Shown in pieces: positions 18,808 through 27,156 of a DNA stretch of 64,000 bases; the first letter of the stretch is position 1; each line of letters begins with the position of its first letter. The translations under genes and the position numbers were made by a program. The DNA comes from JANXSS01 sp025356535 (GTDB lineage: Bacteria > Pseudomonadota > Gammaproteobacteria > Burkholderiales > Burkholderiaceae_D): contig JAYUMU010000175.1 in assembly GCA_043762325.1 (NCBI GenBank), positions 50,557 through 114,556 on the forward strand, read 5' to 3'. The notes beneath the pieces are model-generated. The model ran no database searches. It had not been told where the DNA came from and worked only from the letters and a program-made list of their open reading frames with translations.

Positions 18808-20220
18808 TCACTTATCGGTAAAAGAGCTGGTGTGGGAATGGCGGTAAGGGTTGCGGGAGGGATTGCGGGAACCATCGGTGTCCGGCGGCGGCGGCTGCAC
18901 GCTGCCGGAAGCATGCGACGCCTTGAAACCGAGGCCGCCCTGCATTTTAAGGCCTGAGCCGGCATCGCGTCGATCCGGCGCCGCCTGCCCAGGCCGTTGC
19001 AGTGGCGGCGGATGCCAGCCAAGCAGCAGCAGCATGACGGCAAAGCCGACCGGATAGGCCAGCGCCACGTGCCAGCCATGGCGCAGCCACTGTCGCACCG
19101 ATTTTGCCTGCGGATAGCGGTTGGCAACGGCCACGCCGGCAGACGAGCCGAACCACAACATCGAGCCGCCGAAGCCGACCGCATACGCCAGCATGCCCCA
19201 GTCGTAACCACCCTGCTTCAGGGCCAGCGCCGTCAGGGGAATGTTGTCCAGCAGCGCAGACAGGTAGCCCACTGCCAGCGTGTTCTGCCAGGATGCCGGC
19301 GGCAGCTGCCTGACCGGCATCATCGAAGCGCACCAGACCAGCGCCAGCAGGAAGATCGCGCCTTGCAGCGCATTCGGCAGTTCGGCCCAGTCGGGCCGGC
19401 GCCATGGCGCCGTCAGCAGGATGCCGGCCCAGAGCGCAGCGGCGAGAAACGGGAAGGCGTCCACATGCTGGCGGTAATACAGGTTCGCCAGCAGGTTGGT
19501 CAGCAGCACCAGCAACAGGATAGCGGCGACGATTGCCAGGCGCGGTGTATCCAGGCGCAGCCCCGCCGGTGCCTCGGCGGCAAGCGGTGAAAAGGCCTGC
19601 TGCTGGCGCGACGCCGGAATCGCCGTCACCAGCAGGGCCACGCCGGCGGCCACATAGCCGGGTAGCACCTGCAGCGGCCCGACGCCGGCAATCCACATCA
19701 TGGTGGTGGTGGTGTCGCCCAGCACGCTGCCGACGCCACCGGCATTTGCACAGGCCACCAGCGAAGCCAGGAAACCGACATGGATGCGACCGCGAAAGAT
19801 GACCCGGGCAATCGCCGCGCCGATGACTGCTGCCGCAATGTTGTCGAGCACCGAGGACAGCACGAAGACCGCCACCAGCAGCAGGAAGGCGCCAGGTGCG
19901 CCATCGGGCAGGTACTGCGGCAGCAGTTCGGGCAGCGCGCTTTTCTCGACATGCCGTGCCAGCAAGGCAAAGCCCAGCAGCAGGCCCAGCAGATTTGCCA
20001 GCAATACCCATTCGTGGGCCGCGTGGGCGAGCAGCCCGCCGCCGCCTGGCCCTTCGGCAAACGGCGACAACGCCAGCTTGTAGGTCGTGATGACGGCTGC
20101 CCCGGCCAGCGCCATGACGGTGGTGTTCCAGTGCAGTAAAGCCACCGCCAGCAGCAGCACGCCGAACAGAAAAAATTCAATCGGCAGGCCGCCCACCACC
20201 GGCCCCGAAAAAACCGTCAT
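18808..20220 (-). CDS. NhaD/ArsB-type membrane carrier
   Basis: A 470-residue membrane protein with about eleven hydrophobic segments. It has the ion-transporter-superfamily features VLSSVLDNIAAAVIGAAIA (about 120-138) and the second inverted-half SALLDNIPLTALAL (about 345-358), where NIA/NIP dipeptides mark the helical hairpins of NhaD- and CitM-type carriers. It is probably a Na+/H+ antiporter or an organic anion carrier. The last 60 residues are hydrophilic and Pro/Ser-rich, an unusual tail. Its start overlaps the stop of the binding-protein gene (ATGA, 20217-20220). Confidence 0.8.
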   Translation of the reverse strand: MTVFSGPVVGGLPIEFFLFGVLLLAVALLHWNTTVMALAGAAVITTYKLALSPFAEGPGGGGLLAHAAHEWVLLANLLGLLLGFALLARHVEKSALPELLPQYLPDGAPGAFLLLVAVFVLSSVLDNIAAAVIGAAIARVIFRGRIHVGFLASLVACANAGGVGSVLGDTTTTMMWIAGVGPLQVLPGYVAAGVALLVTAIPASRQQQAFSPLAAEAPAGLRLDTPRLAIVAAILLLVLLTNLLANLYYRQHVDAFPFLAAALWAGILLTAPWRRPDWAELPNALQGAIFLLALVWCASMMPVRQLPPASWQNTLAVGYLSALLDNIPLTALALKQGGYDWGMLAYAVGFGGSMLWFGSSAGVAVANRYPQAKSVRQWLRHGWHVALAYPVGFAVMLLLLGWHPPPLQRPGQAAPDRRDAGSGLKMQGGLGFKASHASGSVQPPPPDTDGSRNPSRNPYRHSHTSSFTDK

Positions 20221-21434
20221 CGCATCGCCGCTGCCGGCCGCTGTGTCCTGACCCAGGCGTCCGGCGGCAGGTAGGCGCGGCCGTCCGCATAGTGCCAGTC
20301 GCGCATCTGCACGTGGCCGTCACGATAGTCGAGGCGGCCGACCCAGGTGCCCATCGTCGATTGCTGATCGATCGCCCGGAAGCCGATGGTGCCCACCGGT
20401 GTCGGCAACTGCAGGTTGCGCAGCGCGGCCACCAGCTTTTCGGACTCGGCCGTGCCGGCAGCCTTGACGGCAGCAGCGACCGTCTGGATCAGCATGTAGC
20501 CCACCAGCGAGCCGAGCCGTGGTGCGACATGGTAGCGGGCCTGGTAACTGGCAATGAAGCGGGACTGCTCGGCCGTGCGCATCTGATCGACCGGATAGCC
20601 GCTGACCAGCCAGCCACGGCCGGCGCCGTCGCTGAAGGCTTCCAGATTCTCCGGTTCACCGGCCAGCATCGACACCACCGAGACGTCATCGAAGAGCCGC
20701 TCGCGCTGGCCTTCGCGCACGAAGCCGGCAAGGTCGGCGCCGAAGACGGCATTGAAGATCGCCTGCGGCCGGGCCTTGCGCAACGCCGCGACGGTCGAAG
20801 GCGCGTCGAGCTTGCCCAGCGCCGGCCATTGTTCGGCCACGAACTGCACGTCGGGGCGACGCGCCTTCAACAGCTGCTTGAAGCTGGCCACGGCGCTCTG
20901 GCCATATTCGTAATTCGGCGCCACCGTCGCCCAGCGCCTGACCGGCAGCTTGGCCGCTTCCTCGACCAGCATCGCCGCCTGCATGAAGGTCGACGGCCGC
21001 AACCGGAAGGTGTAGCGGTTGCCCTTGTCCCAGGTAAGCGAGTCCGACAAGGGCGCGCCGGCGATGAAGACCTTCTGGTTCTGGCTGGCGACGTTTGCCA
21101 CCGCCAGTCCGATGCCGGAAAGATAGGTGCCGATCAGGAGATCGACCTGGTCGCGCACGATCAGGTTCTGCGCCACCAGAACAGCCTGCCGGCGCTCGCC
21201 GCCGTCGTCGCGCGACAGCACTTCCAGCAGGCGGCCGTTGACGCCGCCGGCGGCGTTTATTTCCTCGAGTGCCAGTTGCCAGCCGTTACGGTAGGCATTG
21301 GCAAAGGCCGGCGCGCTCGAGTAACTATTGATTTCGCCGATGCGCACCGGTGGCAGTGCTTCTGCCCTGCTTGCCTGGATGCTGCCGAATAGCAGGCAGA
21401 TGCCGATGGCCAGGGACAGCGTTTTCCTGCTCAT
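20217..21434 (-). CDS. Periplasmic ABC-type (Leu/Ile/Val-binding family) substrate-binding protein
   Basis: A 405-residue type-I periplasmic binding protein. It has a signal peptide ending SRAEA, then VRIGEINSYSSAPAFANAYRNGWQLALEE, the standard first strand and helix of LivK/AmiC-like proteins, and later FNAVFGADLAGFVREGQ. Ligand is unknown. No ABC permease or ATPase is beside it; instead its stop overlaps the start of an NhaD-like carrier gene. ATG 21434 gives the signal peptide; an upstream start at 21503 is unlikely. It is the first gene of the operon 21434-17511. Confidence 0.85.
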   Translation of the reverse strand: MSRKTLSLAIGICLLFGSIQASRAEALPPVRIGEINSYSSAPAFANAYRNGWQLALEEINAAGGVNGRLLEVLSRDDGGERRQAVLVAQNLIVRDQVDLLIGTYLSGIGLAVANVASQNQKVFIAGAPLSDSLTWDKGNRYTFRLRPSTFMQAAMLVEEAAKLPVRRWATVAPNYEYGQSAVASFKQLLKARRPDVQFVAEQWPALGKLDAPSTVAALRKARPQAIFNAVFGADLAGFVREGQRERLFDDVSVVSMLAGEPENLEAFSDGAGRGWLVSGYPVDQMRTAEQSRFIASYQARYHVAPRLGSLVGYMLIQTVAAAVKAAGTAESEKLVAALRNLQLPTPVGTIGFRAIDQQSTMGTWVGRLDYRDGHVQMRDWHYADGRAYLPPDAWVRTQRPAAAMR

Positions 21435-21856
21435 GCATGCCTCTTTGTCTGAACGGATATACTTGCTGGTGTGGTGACGAAGGGCGCAACCGACCGCATG
21501 CACCTACCGGCTGCAGCAGATGACCGCATTCGCCTGCAACCGGCGGCGATCTGCCGTGCGCATGCGATGGCGGTTCAGCGTTCGCATTTGCTTATTCGGA
21601 TTCTGTCTAAATGCGGTTTGTCGGACCATCTGTTTTGCCTTAAAATACAAGGCTTTGCGGTTGGCAGCGTGCGCCGTTGCAGTCATTTTACACGTGCCTT
21701 CACGACCATATGCCGGTTGTTGGCCGGGCAGATCCCGAGGCACCGGAAATCCGGTCTTCCGGCATGCACGGCAAGGGCTCGCGCAAGCGCCCACGCACCG
21801 CCCGGCACCTGCCGATCGTCGCCCGGAATTTTTCCGAAAACAGAGATAGGACCGTT
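21435..21856. other. Divergent intergenic region before fdxA
   Basis: This 422-base gap separates the minus-strand binding-protein gene from the plus-strand ferredoxin gene. It holds a good sigma-70 promoter for the ferredoxin gene (21618-21646) and then about 200 bases of untranslated leader. In the leader, ACCGG/CCGGT (21742-21755) and the following CCGGTCTTCCGG can form small hairpins. No coding sequence is convincing in the gap. Confidence 0.5.
21618..21646 (+). promoter_or_regulatory. Sigma-70 promoter of the ferredoxin gene
   Basis: TTGTCG (21618-21623) and TAAAAT (21641-21646) are separated by the optimal 17 bases. Predicted start of transcription is near 21653, leaving a leader of about 200 bases. 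Confidence 0.6.
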
Positions 21857-22180
21857 ATGACCCATGTTGTGACCGAATCCTGCATCCGCTGCCGTTACAC
21901 CGACTGCGTTGATGTATGCCCGGTGGATTGCTTCCGAGAGGGGCCGAATTTCCTGTCCATCGATCCGGACGAATGCATCGACTGCGCCGTCTGCGTTGCC
22001 GAATGCCCGGTCAATGCCATCTATGCCGAAGAGGACGTGCCGGCCGACCAGCAGGATTTCATCAAGCTCAACGTCGAGCTCTCGCGCAAGTGGCCGTCGA
22101 TTACCAAGACCAAGGCGGCGCTGGCCGACGCCGATCAATGGAAAGACGTGCCACAGAAACTGCAGTTTCTCGCGCGCTGA
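21857..22180 (+). CDS. fdxA: Seven-iron ferredoxin FdxA
   Basis: A 107-residue soluble ferredoxin. The first cluster region SCIRCRYTDCVDVCPVD (residues 8-24) and second CIDCAVCVAECPVNAI provide cysteines for one 3Fe-4S and one 4Fe-4S cluster, as in Azotobacter ferredoxin I. The C-terminal extension after residue 60 (ELSRKWPSIT...) is typical of FdxA. It is a low-potential electron carrier in the cytoplasm. ATG 21857 follows AGATAGGAC. Ferredoxin-NADP reductase follows 54 bases later and is the likely redox partner. Confidence 0.93.
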   Translation: MTHVVTESCIRCRYTDCVDVCPVDCFREGPNFLSIDPDECIDCAVCVAECPVNAIYAEEDVPADQQDFIKLNVELSRKWPSITKTKAALADADQWKDVPQKLQFLAR

Positions 22181-22234
22181 TTGCGCCTGGCGTCACTGCG
22201 CATTTAACCCTTCATTTTGGAAACCGATCGCCGT

Positions 22235-23302
22235 ATGACTACCAGCCTTCTCAATGCAACCGCCCCGATCGAAACCGATGCCGTGATCGTCGGTGCCGGA
22301 CCGGTCGGCCTGTTCCAGGTGTTCGAACTCGGCCTTCTGGAAATCAAGGCGCATGTCATCGACTCCCTGCACAGCGTTGGCGGCCAGTGCGTCGAGCTGT
22401 ATCCGGACAAGCCGATCTATGACATCCCGGCAGTGCCCGTCTGCACCGGCCAGGAGTTGACCGACAACCTGTTGAAGCAGATCGAGCCGTTCGGCCCGAC
22501 CTTTCACCTGAACCAGGAAGTCTCGCTGGTGCACCGGCGCGACGACGGCCGCTTCGATCTGGAGACGTCGCTCGGCACCCGCTTCATCACCAAGACCATC
22601 TTCATCGCGGCCGGGGTCGGCTCGTTTCAGCCACGTACCATCAAGGTCGACGGCATCGACCAGTTCGACGGCACGCAGCTGTTCTACCGCGTCAAGGACC
22701 CGGTGCAGTTTCACGGCAAGAACCTGGTGATCTGCGGCGGCGGCGACTCGGCGCTCGACTGGGCCTTGAACCTGGTCGGCAAGGCCGAATCGGTGGTGAT
22801 GTTGCACCGGCGCGACGAATTCCGTGCGGCACCGGCATCGGTGGCGAAGATGAAGCAGCTATGCGACGACCTGGAAATGCAGCTGCTGGTCGGCCAGGTC
22901 ACCGGCTTCGAGACAGCGGCCGACGGCCGGCTTGCGCAAATCAAGGTCACGGCCTCGGACGGCGTCACGCGGCGCATGCCGCTGGATCACCTCCTGGTGT
23001 TCTTCGGCCTGTCGCCCAAGCTCGGCCCGATTGCCGACTGGGGCCTGGAGATCGAGCGCAAGCAGCTCAAGGTCGGCACCGAAAAGTTCGAAACCAACGT
23101 GCCGGGCATTTTCGCCGTCGGCGACATCAACACTTATCCCGGCAAGAAAAAACTCATCCTCTCGGGCTTCCACGAAGCGGCGCTTGCCGCCTTCGGCGCG
23201 GCGCCGTATATTTTCCCGGACAAGAAGATTCACATGCAGTACACGACAACGTCGCCAAAACTGCACAAGATTCTCGGCGTCGAAAGTCCGGTGTTCGACT
23301 AG
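22235..23302 (+). CDS. Ferredoxin/flavodoxin-NADP reductase (thioredoxin-reductase-like)
   Basis: A 355-residue FAD enzyme with two Rossmann domains: FAD motif VGAGPVGLF (about 24-32), NADPH motif ICGGGDSALDWAL (about 165-177) and the late FAD contact FAVGDINTYPG (about 293-303). The CxxC pair of true thioredoxin reductase is absent, which together with IDSLHSVGGQC places it in the TrxR-like ferredoxin-NADP reductase group. It transfers electrons between NADPH and ferredoxin, here presumably the FdxA encoded just upstream. ATG 22235 is preferred to a TTG at 22217. Confidence 0.93.
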   Translation: MTTSLLNATAPIETDAVIVGAGPVGLFQVFELGLLEIKAHVIDSLHSVGGQCVELYPDKPIYDIPAVPVCTGQELTDNLLKQIEPFGPTFHLNQEVSLVHRRDDGRFDLETSLGTRFITKTIFIAAGVGSFQPRTIKVDGIDQFDGTQLFYRVKDPVQFHGKNLVICGGGDSALDWALNLVGKAESVVMLHRRDEFRAAPASVAKMKQLCDDLEMQLLVGQVTGFETAADGRLAQIKVTASDGVTRRMPLDHLLVFFGLSPKLGPIADWGLEIERKQLKVGTEKFETNVPGIFAVGDINTYPGKKKLILSGFHEAALAAFGAAPYIFPDKKIHMQYTTTSPKLHKILGVESPVFD

Positions 23303-23506
23303 ATTCGATCGAGAGGGCCAGCCAGTCGCCTGCCGACTGGCTGCACGGCTTTTGCAAGCACTGCAAATTTGTTGAATTCAAACAACTATCGCGGCGTTTG
23401 CCCGTAATTGAGACGCGCGCTGCCGCTTGCTGTGCATAATGGCGTCTACGGGGTTCAGGAATATTCAGTAATATTTGCGTTTTTTTGAACAAATATGAAT
23501 TGATGC

Positions 23507-23517
23507 ATTGCAGCAAT
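23507..23517. promoter_or_regulatory. Palindromic ATTGCAGCAAT site upstream of phaZ
   Basis: A perfect 11-base odd palindrome, ATTGC-A-GCAAT, sits 54 bases before the phaZ start and is followed by further TGC/GCA elements (TTGCAT, CTGCAG). The rest of the 268-base gap (23303-23570) is AT-richer than its surroundings. TGC/GCA-rich sites are the kind of target bound by PHA regulators of the PhaR family, but binding here is speculative. Confidence 0.3.
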
Positions 23518-23570
23518 TTGCATTTCCCTGCAGAATCCCGTTTCTATCGAACCCCCATCAAGAGGCTCAC

Positions 23571-24806
23571 ATGCTCTACCACTTTCATGAATTGAACCGT
23601 TCTTTTCTCAATCCGCTGATCCAGTGGGCAGAAGCCTCGTCGAAACTCTTCACCAATCCGATTTCGCCGCTGGCCCATACGCCGTTCGCCCAGCGCATCG
23701 CTGCCGGCTATGAACTCATCTATCGGCTCGGCAAGGATTACGACAAGCCTGCATTCGACATCAAGACCGTGCCGGTTGCGGGCGAAACCGTCGGCATCAT
23801 CGAAGAAGCCCGGGTGCGCAAGCCGTTCTGCACGCTGATCCATTTCAAGAAGGACATGAGCGCCAAGGCGTTCGCTGCCCTGAAGCAGCCGACCGTGCTG
23901 CTGGTCGCGCCCCTGTCGGGCCATCATTCGACGCTGCTGCGCGACACGGTACGCAGTCTGCTCGCCGAACATGACGTCTTCATTACCGACTGGACCGATG
24001 CGCGCATGGTGCCGCTGGCCGAGGGCGAATTCCATCTGCACGACTACATCCATTACGTGCAGGAGTTCATCCATACGCTTGGCCCGAATCTGCACGTCAT
24101 TTCGGTATGCCAGCCGACGGTACCGGTGCTGGCGGCAATCTCGCTCATGGCAACCGCGCAGGACCCGTTGATGCCGAAGACGATGACGATGATGGGCGGA
24201 CCGATCGATCCGCGCAAGTCGCCGACGGCAGTCAACAACCTGGCAACCGAAAAGCCGTTTTCCTGGTTCGAGAACAAGGTGATCTACACGGTTCCGGCGA
24301 ACTATCCGGGTGCCGGTCGCCGTGTCTATCCGGGCTTTCTGCAACATGCAGGATTCGTCGCCATGAATCCGCAGCATCATGCGCAGAGCCACTGGGACTT
24401 CTACATGCACCTGCGCGCCGGCGACAACGCCTCGGCCGAGGAGCATCGCAAGTTCTACAACGAATACAATGCGGTGCTCGACATGCCGGCCGATTATTAC
24501 CTTGAGACCATCAAGACGGTGTTCCAGGAATTCCGCCTGCCGGCAGGCACCTGGGAAGTCGACGGCCAGCTGGTATGCCCGGCCGACATCAAGGATGTCG
24601 CGCTGCTTACCATCGAAGGCGAGCTCGACGACATCTCCGGCTCCGGCCAGACCCAGGCCGCCCATGAACTCTGCTCGGGAATCCCCAAGAAAATGAAGCA
24701 GCATTTCGAAGCGCCGCAGTGCGGCCACTATGGCATCTTCGCCGGTCGCCGCTGGCGCGAAACGATCTGTCCGAAGATCGCCGAGTTCATCAAGGCGCAC
24801 GACTGA
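23571..24806 (+). CDS. phaZ: Intracellular polyhydroxyalkanoate depolymerase
   Basis: A 411-residue alpha/beta-hydrolase-like enzyme of the PhaZa1 type, which mobilises stored poly-3-hydroxybutyrate. The nucleophile is a cysteine in place of the usual serine: SVCQPT, with Cys180 (Cys183 in the Cupriavidus enzyme). The Asp lies in IEGELDDISG and the His in QCGHYGIF near the C-terminus. There is no signal peptide, in keeping with granule-associated cytoplasmic action. ATG 23571 follows AAGAGGCTC. A GC-rich hairpin (24816-24838) and a terminator (24882-24912) follow the gene, so it is probably monocistronic. Confidence 0.93.
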   Translation: MLYHFHELNRSFLNPLIQWAEASSKLFTNPISPLAHTPFAQRIAAGYELIYRLGKDYDKPAFDIKTVPVAGETVGIIEEARVRKPFCTLIHFKKDMSAKAFAALKQPTVLLVAPLSGHHSTLLRDTVRSLLAEHDVFITDWTDARMVPLAEGEFHLHDYIHYVQEFIHTLGPNLHVISVCQPTVPVLAAISLMATAQDPLMPKTMTMMGGPIDPRKSPTAVNNLATEKPFSWFENKVIYTVPANYPGAGRRVYPGFLQHAGFVAMNPQHHAQSHWDFYMHLRAGDNASAEEHRKFYNEYNAVLDMPADYYLETIKTVFQEFRLPAGTWEVDGQLVCPADIKDVALLTIEGELDDISGSGQTQAAHELCSGIPKKMKQHFEAPQCGHYGIFAGRRWRETICPKIAEFIKAHD

Positions 24807-24815
24807 TGGCCGGCT

Positions 24816-24838
24816 GCCGCCGGGGACTTTCCGGCGGC
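24816..24838. repeat. GC-rich hairpin after phaZ
   Basis: GCCGCCGG (24816-24823) and CCGGCGGC (24831-24838) form a perfect 8-base stem with a 7-base loop, starting ten bases after the phaZ stop. It has no T-run and may stabilise the 3' end. Confidence 0.5.
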
Positions 24839-24881
24839 GTCGATCACCCGGCGGGCAAGCGCCTTGCCCTGCCCGTCCTGC

Positions 24882-24912
24882 AAGCCGCCCGCTGCCAAGC
24901 GCGCGGCTTTTT
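24882..24912 (+). terminator. Rho-independent terminator of phaZ
   Basis: AAGCCGC (24882-24888) pairs with GCGGCTT (24903-24909), followed by a short T-run to 24912. It lies before a new promoter at 24928. Confidence 0.6.
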
Positions 24913-24927
24913 CATTTGCGGATTCGT

Positions 24928-24956
24928 TTGAAGCATGCTCCGAATAGCACGATAAT
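24928..24956 (+). promoter_or_regulatory. Sigma-70 promoter for rnfB-nth
   Basis: TTGAAG (24928-24933) and GATAAT (24951-24956) are 17 bases apart. Transcription would start near 24963, about 19 bases before the GTG start of the RnfB-like gene. Confidence 0.6.
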
Positions 24957-24981
24957 CCTGTTTTAACCGAAAAAGCCCATC

Positions 24982-25758
24982 GTGCCACCAGTCGCTCCGA
25001 AGCCGCCACTGCATCTGGCCAACGCCCCCGTCCAGGCCGGCGTTGCCGACGCCGCGCATGCCGACCTGGCCGACCGGATCGAAGATGTCCTGCCGCAGAC
25101 GCAGTGCACCAAGTGCGGCTACGCCGGTTGCCGCCCGTACGCCGAGGCGATCGCCAGCGGCGCGGCACACTACAACCAGTGCCCGCCGGGCGGCCAGCAA
25201 GGCATCGCCCGGATTGCCGGCGTACTCGGCTGGCCGGTCATCTTTCTCAACGTCGAACACGGCCCGGAACGCGAGCGCCCGGTTGCCGTCATCGATGAAA
25301 GCCGCTGCATCGGCTGCACGCTGTGCATCCAGGCCTGTCCGGTCGACGCCATCCTGGGCGCGGCAAAGCAGATGCATGCGATCCTGCCGGACCTGTGCAC
25401 CGGCTGCGACCTGTGCGTGCCGGCCTGCCCGGTCGACTGCATCGACATGCTGCCGGTGACGAAGGGACGTACCGGCTGGGACGCATGGTCGCAGCAGGCG
25501 GCCGATGCCGCGCGCGACCGGCACGACTTCCGCACCGCCCGGCTGTTGCGCGAGCGCCTGGAAAACGATGCGCGCCTGGCTGCCAAGGCTGCGGCAAAAC
25601 TGGCTGCCGTCAATGCCGAGACACCAGCGTCGGACGCCGAGCAGCAGGAGCGCGAGCGCAAGAAGGCGATCATCGCCGCAGCCATCGAGCGCGCACGGCT
25701 GCAAAAGCTCGCCGCCCAGGAAACCCGCCCCGCACCTGCACCGAAAGACCCCGCATGA
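24982..25758 (+). CDS. RnfB/RsxB-like ferredoxin
   Basis: A 258-residue iron-sulfur protein starting with GTG. It has the Rnf-specific cluster QCTKCGYAGCRPYAEAI (about 41-57) and two ferredoxin motifs, CIGCTLCIQACPVDAI (about 113) and CTGCDLCVPACPVDCI (about 143). The N-terminal membrane anchor of RnfB is missing, and no rnfACDGE genes are nearby. The last 90 residues are a charged, Ala-rich helical tail. RnfB-like proteins without a full Rnf complex occur beside nth in betaproteobacteria; the nth start overlaps this stop (ATGA). It may supply electrons or clusters to another system; function is not shown. Confidence 0.85.
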   Translation: MPPVAPKPPLHLANAPVQAGVADAAHADLADRIEDVLPQTQCTKCGYAGCRPYAEAIASGAAHYNQCPPGGQQGIARIAGVLGWPVIFLNVEHGPERERPVAVIDESRCIGCTLCIQACPVDAILGAAKQMHAILPDLCTGCDLCVPACPVDCIDMLPVTKGRTGWDAWSQQAADAARDRHDFRTARLLRERLENDARLAAKAAAKLAAVNAETPASDAEQQERERKKAIIAAAIERARLQKLAAQETRPAPAPKDPA

Positions 25759-26405
25759 ACGCAGAGAAGCGCCGCGAGATCTTCAACCGCCTGCGCGCCG
25801 CCAATCCGCATCCCACCACCGAACTCGAATACACGACGCCGTTCGAACTGCTCATTGCGGTGATCATGTCGGCGCAGGCCACCGATGTCTCCGTCAACAA
25901 GGCGACCCGCCGCCTGTATGCGCTGGCAAACACGCCGGCGGCGATCCATGCGCTCGGTGTCGAGGGCCTGATACCGTACGTGCAAAGCATCGGCCTGTAC
26001 CGCAACAAGGCAAAGAACGTCATCGAGACCTGCCGCATCCTGCTCACCGAGCACGACGCCCGCGTGCCGCGCAGCCGGGAAGCGTTGCAGGCGCTGCCGG
26101 GCGTGGGCCGCAAGACCGCCAACGTGGTGCTCAACACGGCCTTCGGCGAAGCGACGATTGCCGTCGACACCCATATATTCCGGGTGTCGAACCGCACCGG
26201 CTTAGCTCCCGGCAAGGATGTCGATGCCGTCGAAGCGAAGCTGATGCGGGCAACACCTGCGGAATTCCGGCATGATGCGCACCACTGGCTGATTCTGCAT
26301 GGCCGCTACACCTGCATTGCACGCACGCCGCAATGCTGGAACTGCATGATCGCCGACCTGTGCGACTATCCCGACAAGACGCCCTTGCCGACCAAAGGAA
26401 TATGA
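25755..26405 (+). CDS. nth: Endonuclease III
   Basis: A 216-residue DNA glycosylase/AP lyase that removes oxidised pyrimidines. The helix-hairpin-helix is LPGVGRKTANVVL (about 114-126) with the catalytic Lys, the catalytic Asp is in VDTHIFRVSNR (about 137-147), and the C-terminus has the 4Fe-4S pattern C-x6-C-x2-C-x5-C. Length and motifs are standard. It is coupled by ATGA overlap to the upstream ferredoxin-like gene and is one base from the next gene. Confidence 0.97.
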   Translation: MNAEKRREIFNRLRAANPHPTTELEYTTPFELLIAVIMSAQATDVSVNKATRRLYALANTPAAIHALGVEGLIPYVQSIGLYRNKAKNVIETCRILLTEHDARVPRSREALQALPGVGRKTANVVLNTAFGEATIAVDTHIFRVSNRTGLAPGKDVDAVEAKLMRATPAEFRHDAHHWLILHGRYTCIARTPQCWNCMIADLCDYPDKTPLPTKGI

Positions 26406-26406
26406 C

Positions 26407-27144
26407 ATGAGCGCAGCGCCCCATCCGACACATGCACCACACGCGCCGCATCAGCACGGCAAGCACACCGAGCATCATTTCTCGGCCAGTGACCGGGTCC
26501 GTGACATCGTCATCGGCATGGCCGATGGCCTGACGGTGCCGTTTGCGCTTGCCGCCGGCATCACCGGCGCCTCGGTCGCCATCGACATCATCGTCACCGC
26601 CGGCATCGCCGAAATCGCCGCCGGTTCGATTGCGATGGGGCTCGGCGGTTACCTGGCCGGACGCACCGAACATCAGCACTATCATGCCGAAGCCGCGCGC
26701 GAGGAAATGGAGATCCTCAACGTGCCGCACCGCGAGCGGCGCGAAGTCATCGAGATCATGGCCCAGTACGGCGTGCGGGAAGAAGAATGCGCGCCGATGC
26801 TGGCCGGCCTGGAACGCAATCCGAAGGCCTGGCGCGACTTCATGATGCGCTTCGAACTGGGGCTGGAAGAGCCGAATCCATCGGCGGCGAAAAAAAGCGC
26901 CGCCACGATCGCGCTGTCCTACCTGATCGGCGGCCTGATTCCGCTGTCGCCGTACATGTTCCTGAAGACGGCCAACACCGCGCTTGGCGTCTCGGCGGGC
27001 GTGACATTGACCGCGCTGTTCATCTTCGGTTACTTCAAGGGACACTTCACCGGCACCGGCGCCGTCAATTCCGCTTTCCAGACACTGGCAATCGGCGGTC
27101 TGGCAGCCGGCGCCGCATTCCTGCTGGCGCGCCTGATCAGCTAG
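26407..27144 (+). CDS. VIT1/CCC1-family transporter-like membrane protein
   Basis: A 245-residue protein with a His-rich N-terminus (about ten His in the first 27 residues), then the VIT1 hallmark DRVRDIVIGMADGLTVPFALAAG (about 29-51) and EIAAGSIAMGLGGYLAGRTE. A hydrophilic metal-binding-type middle section (about 90-155) separates two further C-terminal hydrophobic pairs. Family members move Fe2+ or Mn2+ in plants, yeast and bacteria, so divalent-metal export or storage is likely. The gene starts one base after nth and 12 bases before the DUF1841 gene. Confidence 0.85.
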   Translation: MSAAPHPTHAPHAPHQHGKHTEHHFSASDRVRDIVIGMADGLTVPFALAAGITGASVAIDIIVTAGIAEIAAGSIAMGLGGYLAGRTEHQHYHAEAAREEMEILNVPHRERREVIEIMAQYGVREEECAPMLAGLERNPKAWRDFMMRFELGLEEPNPSAAKKSAATIALSYLIGGLIPLSPYMFLKTANTALGVSAGVTLTALFIFGYFKGHFTGTGAVNSAFQTLAIGGLAAGAAFLLARLIS

Positions 27145-27156
27145 AAAAGGTCTTTC

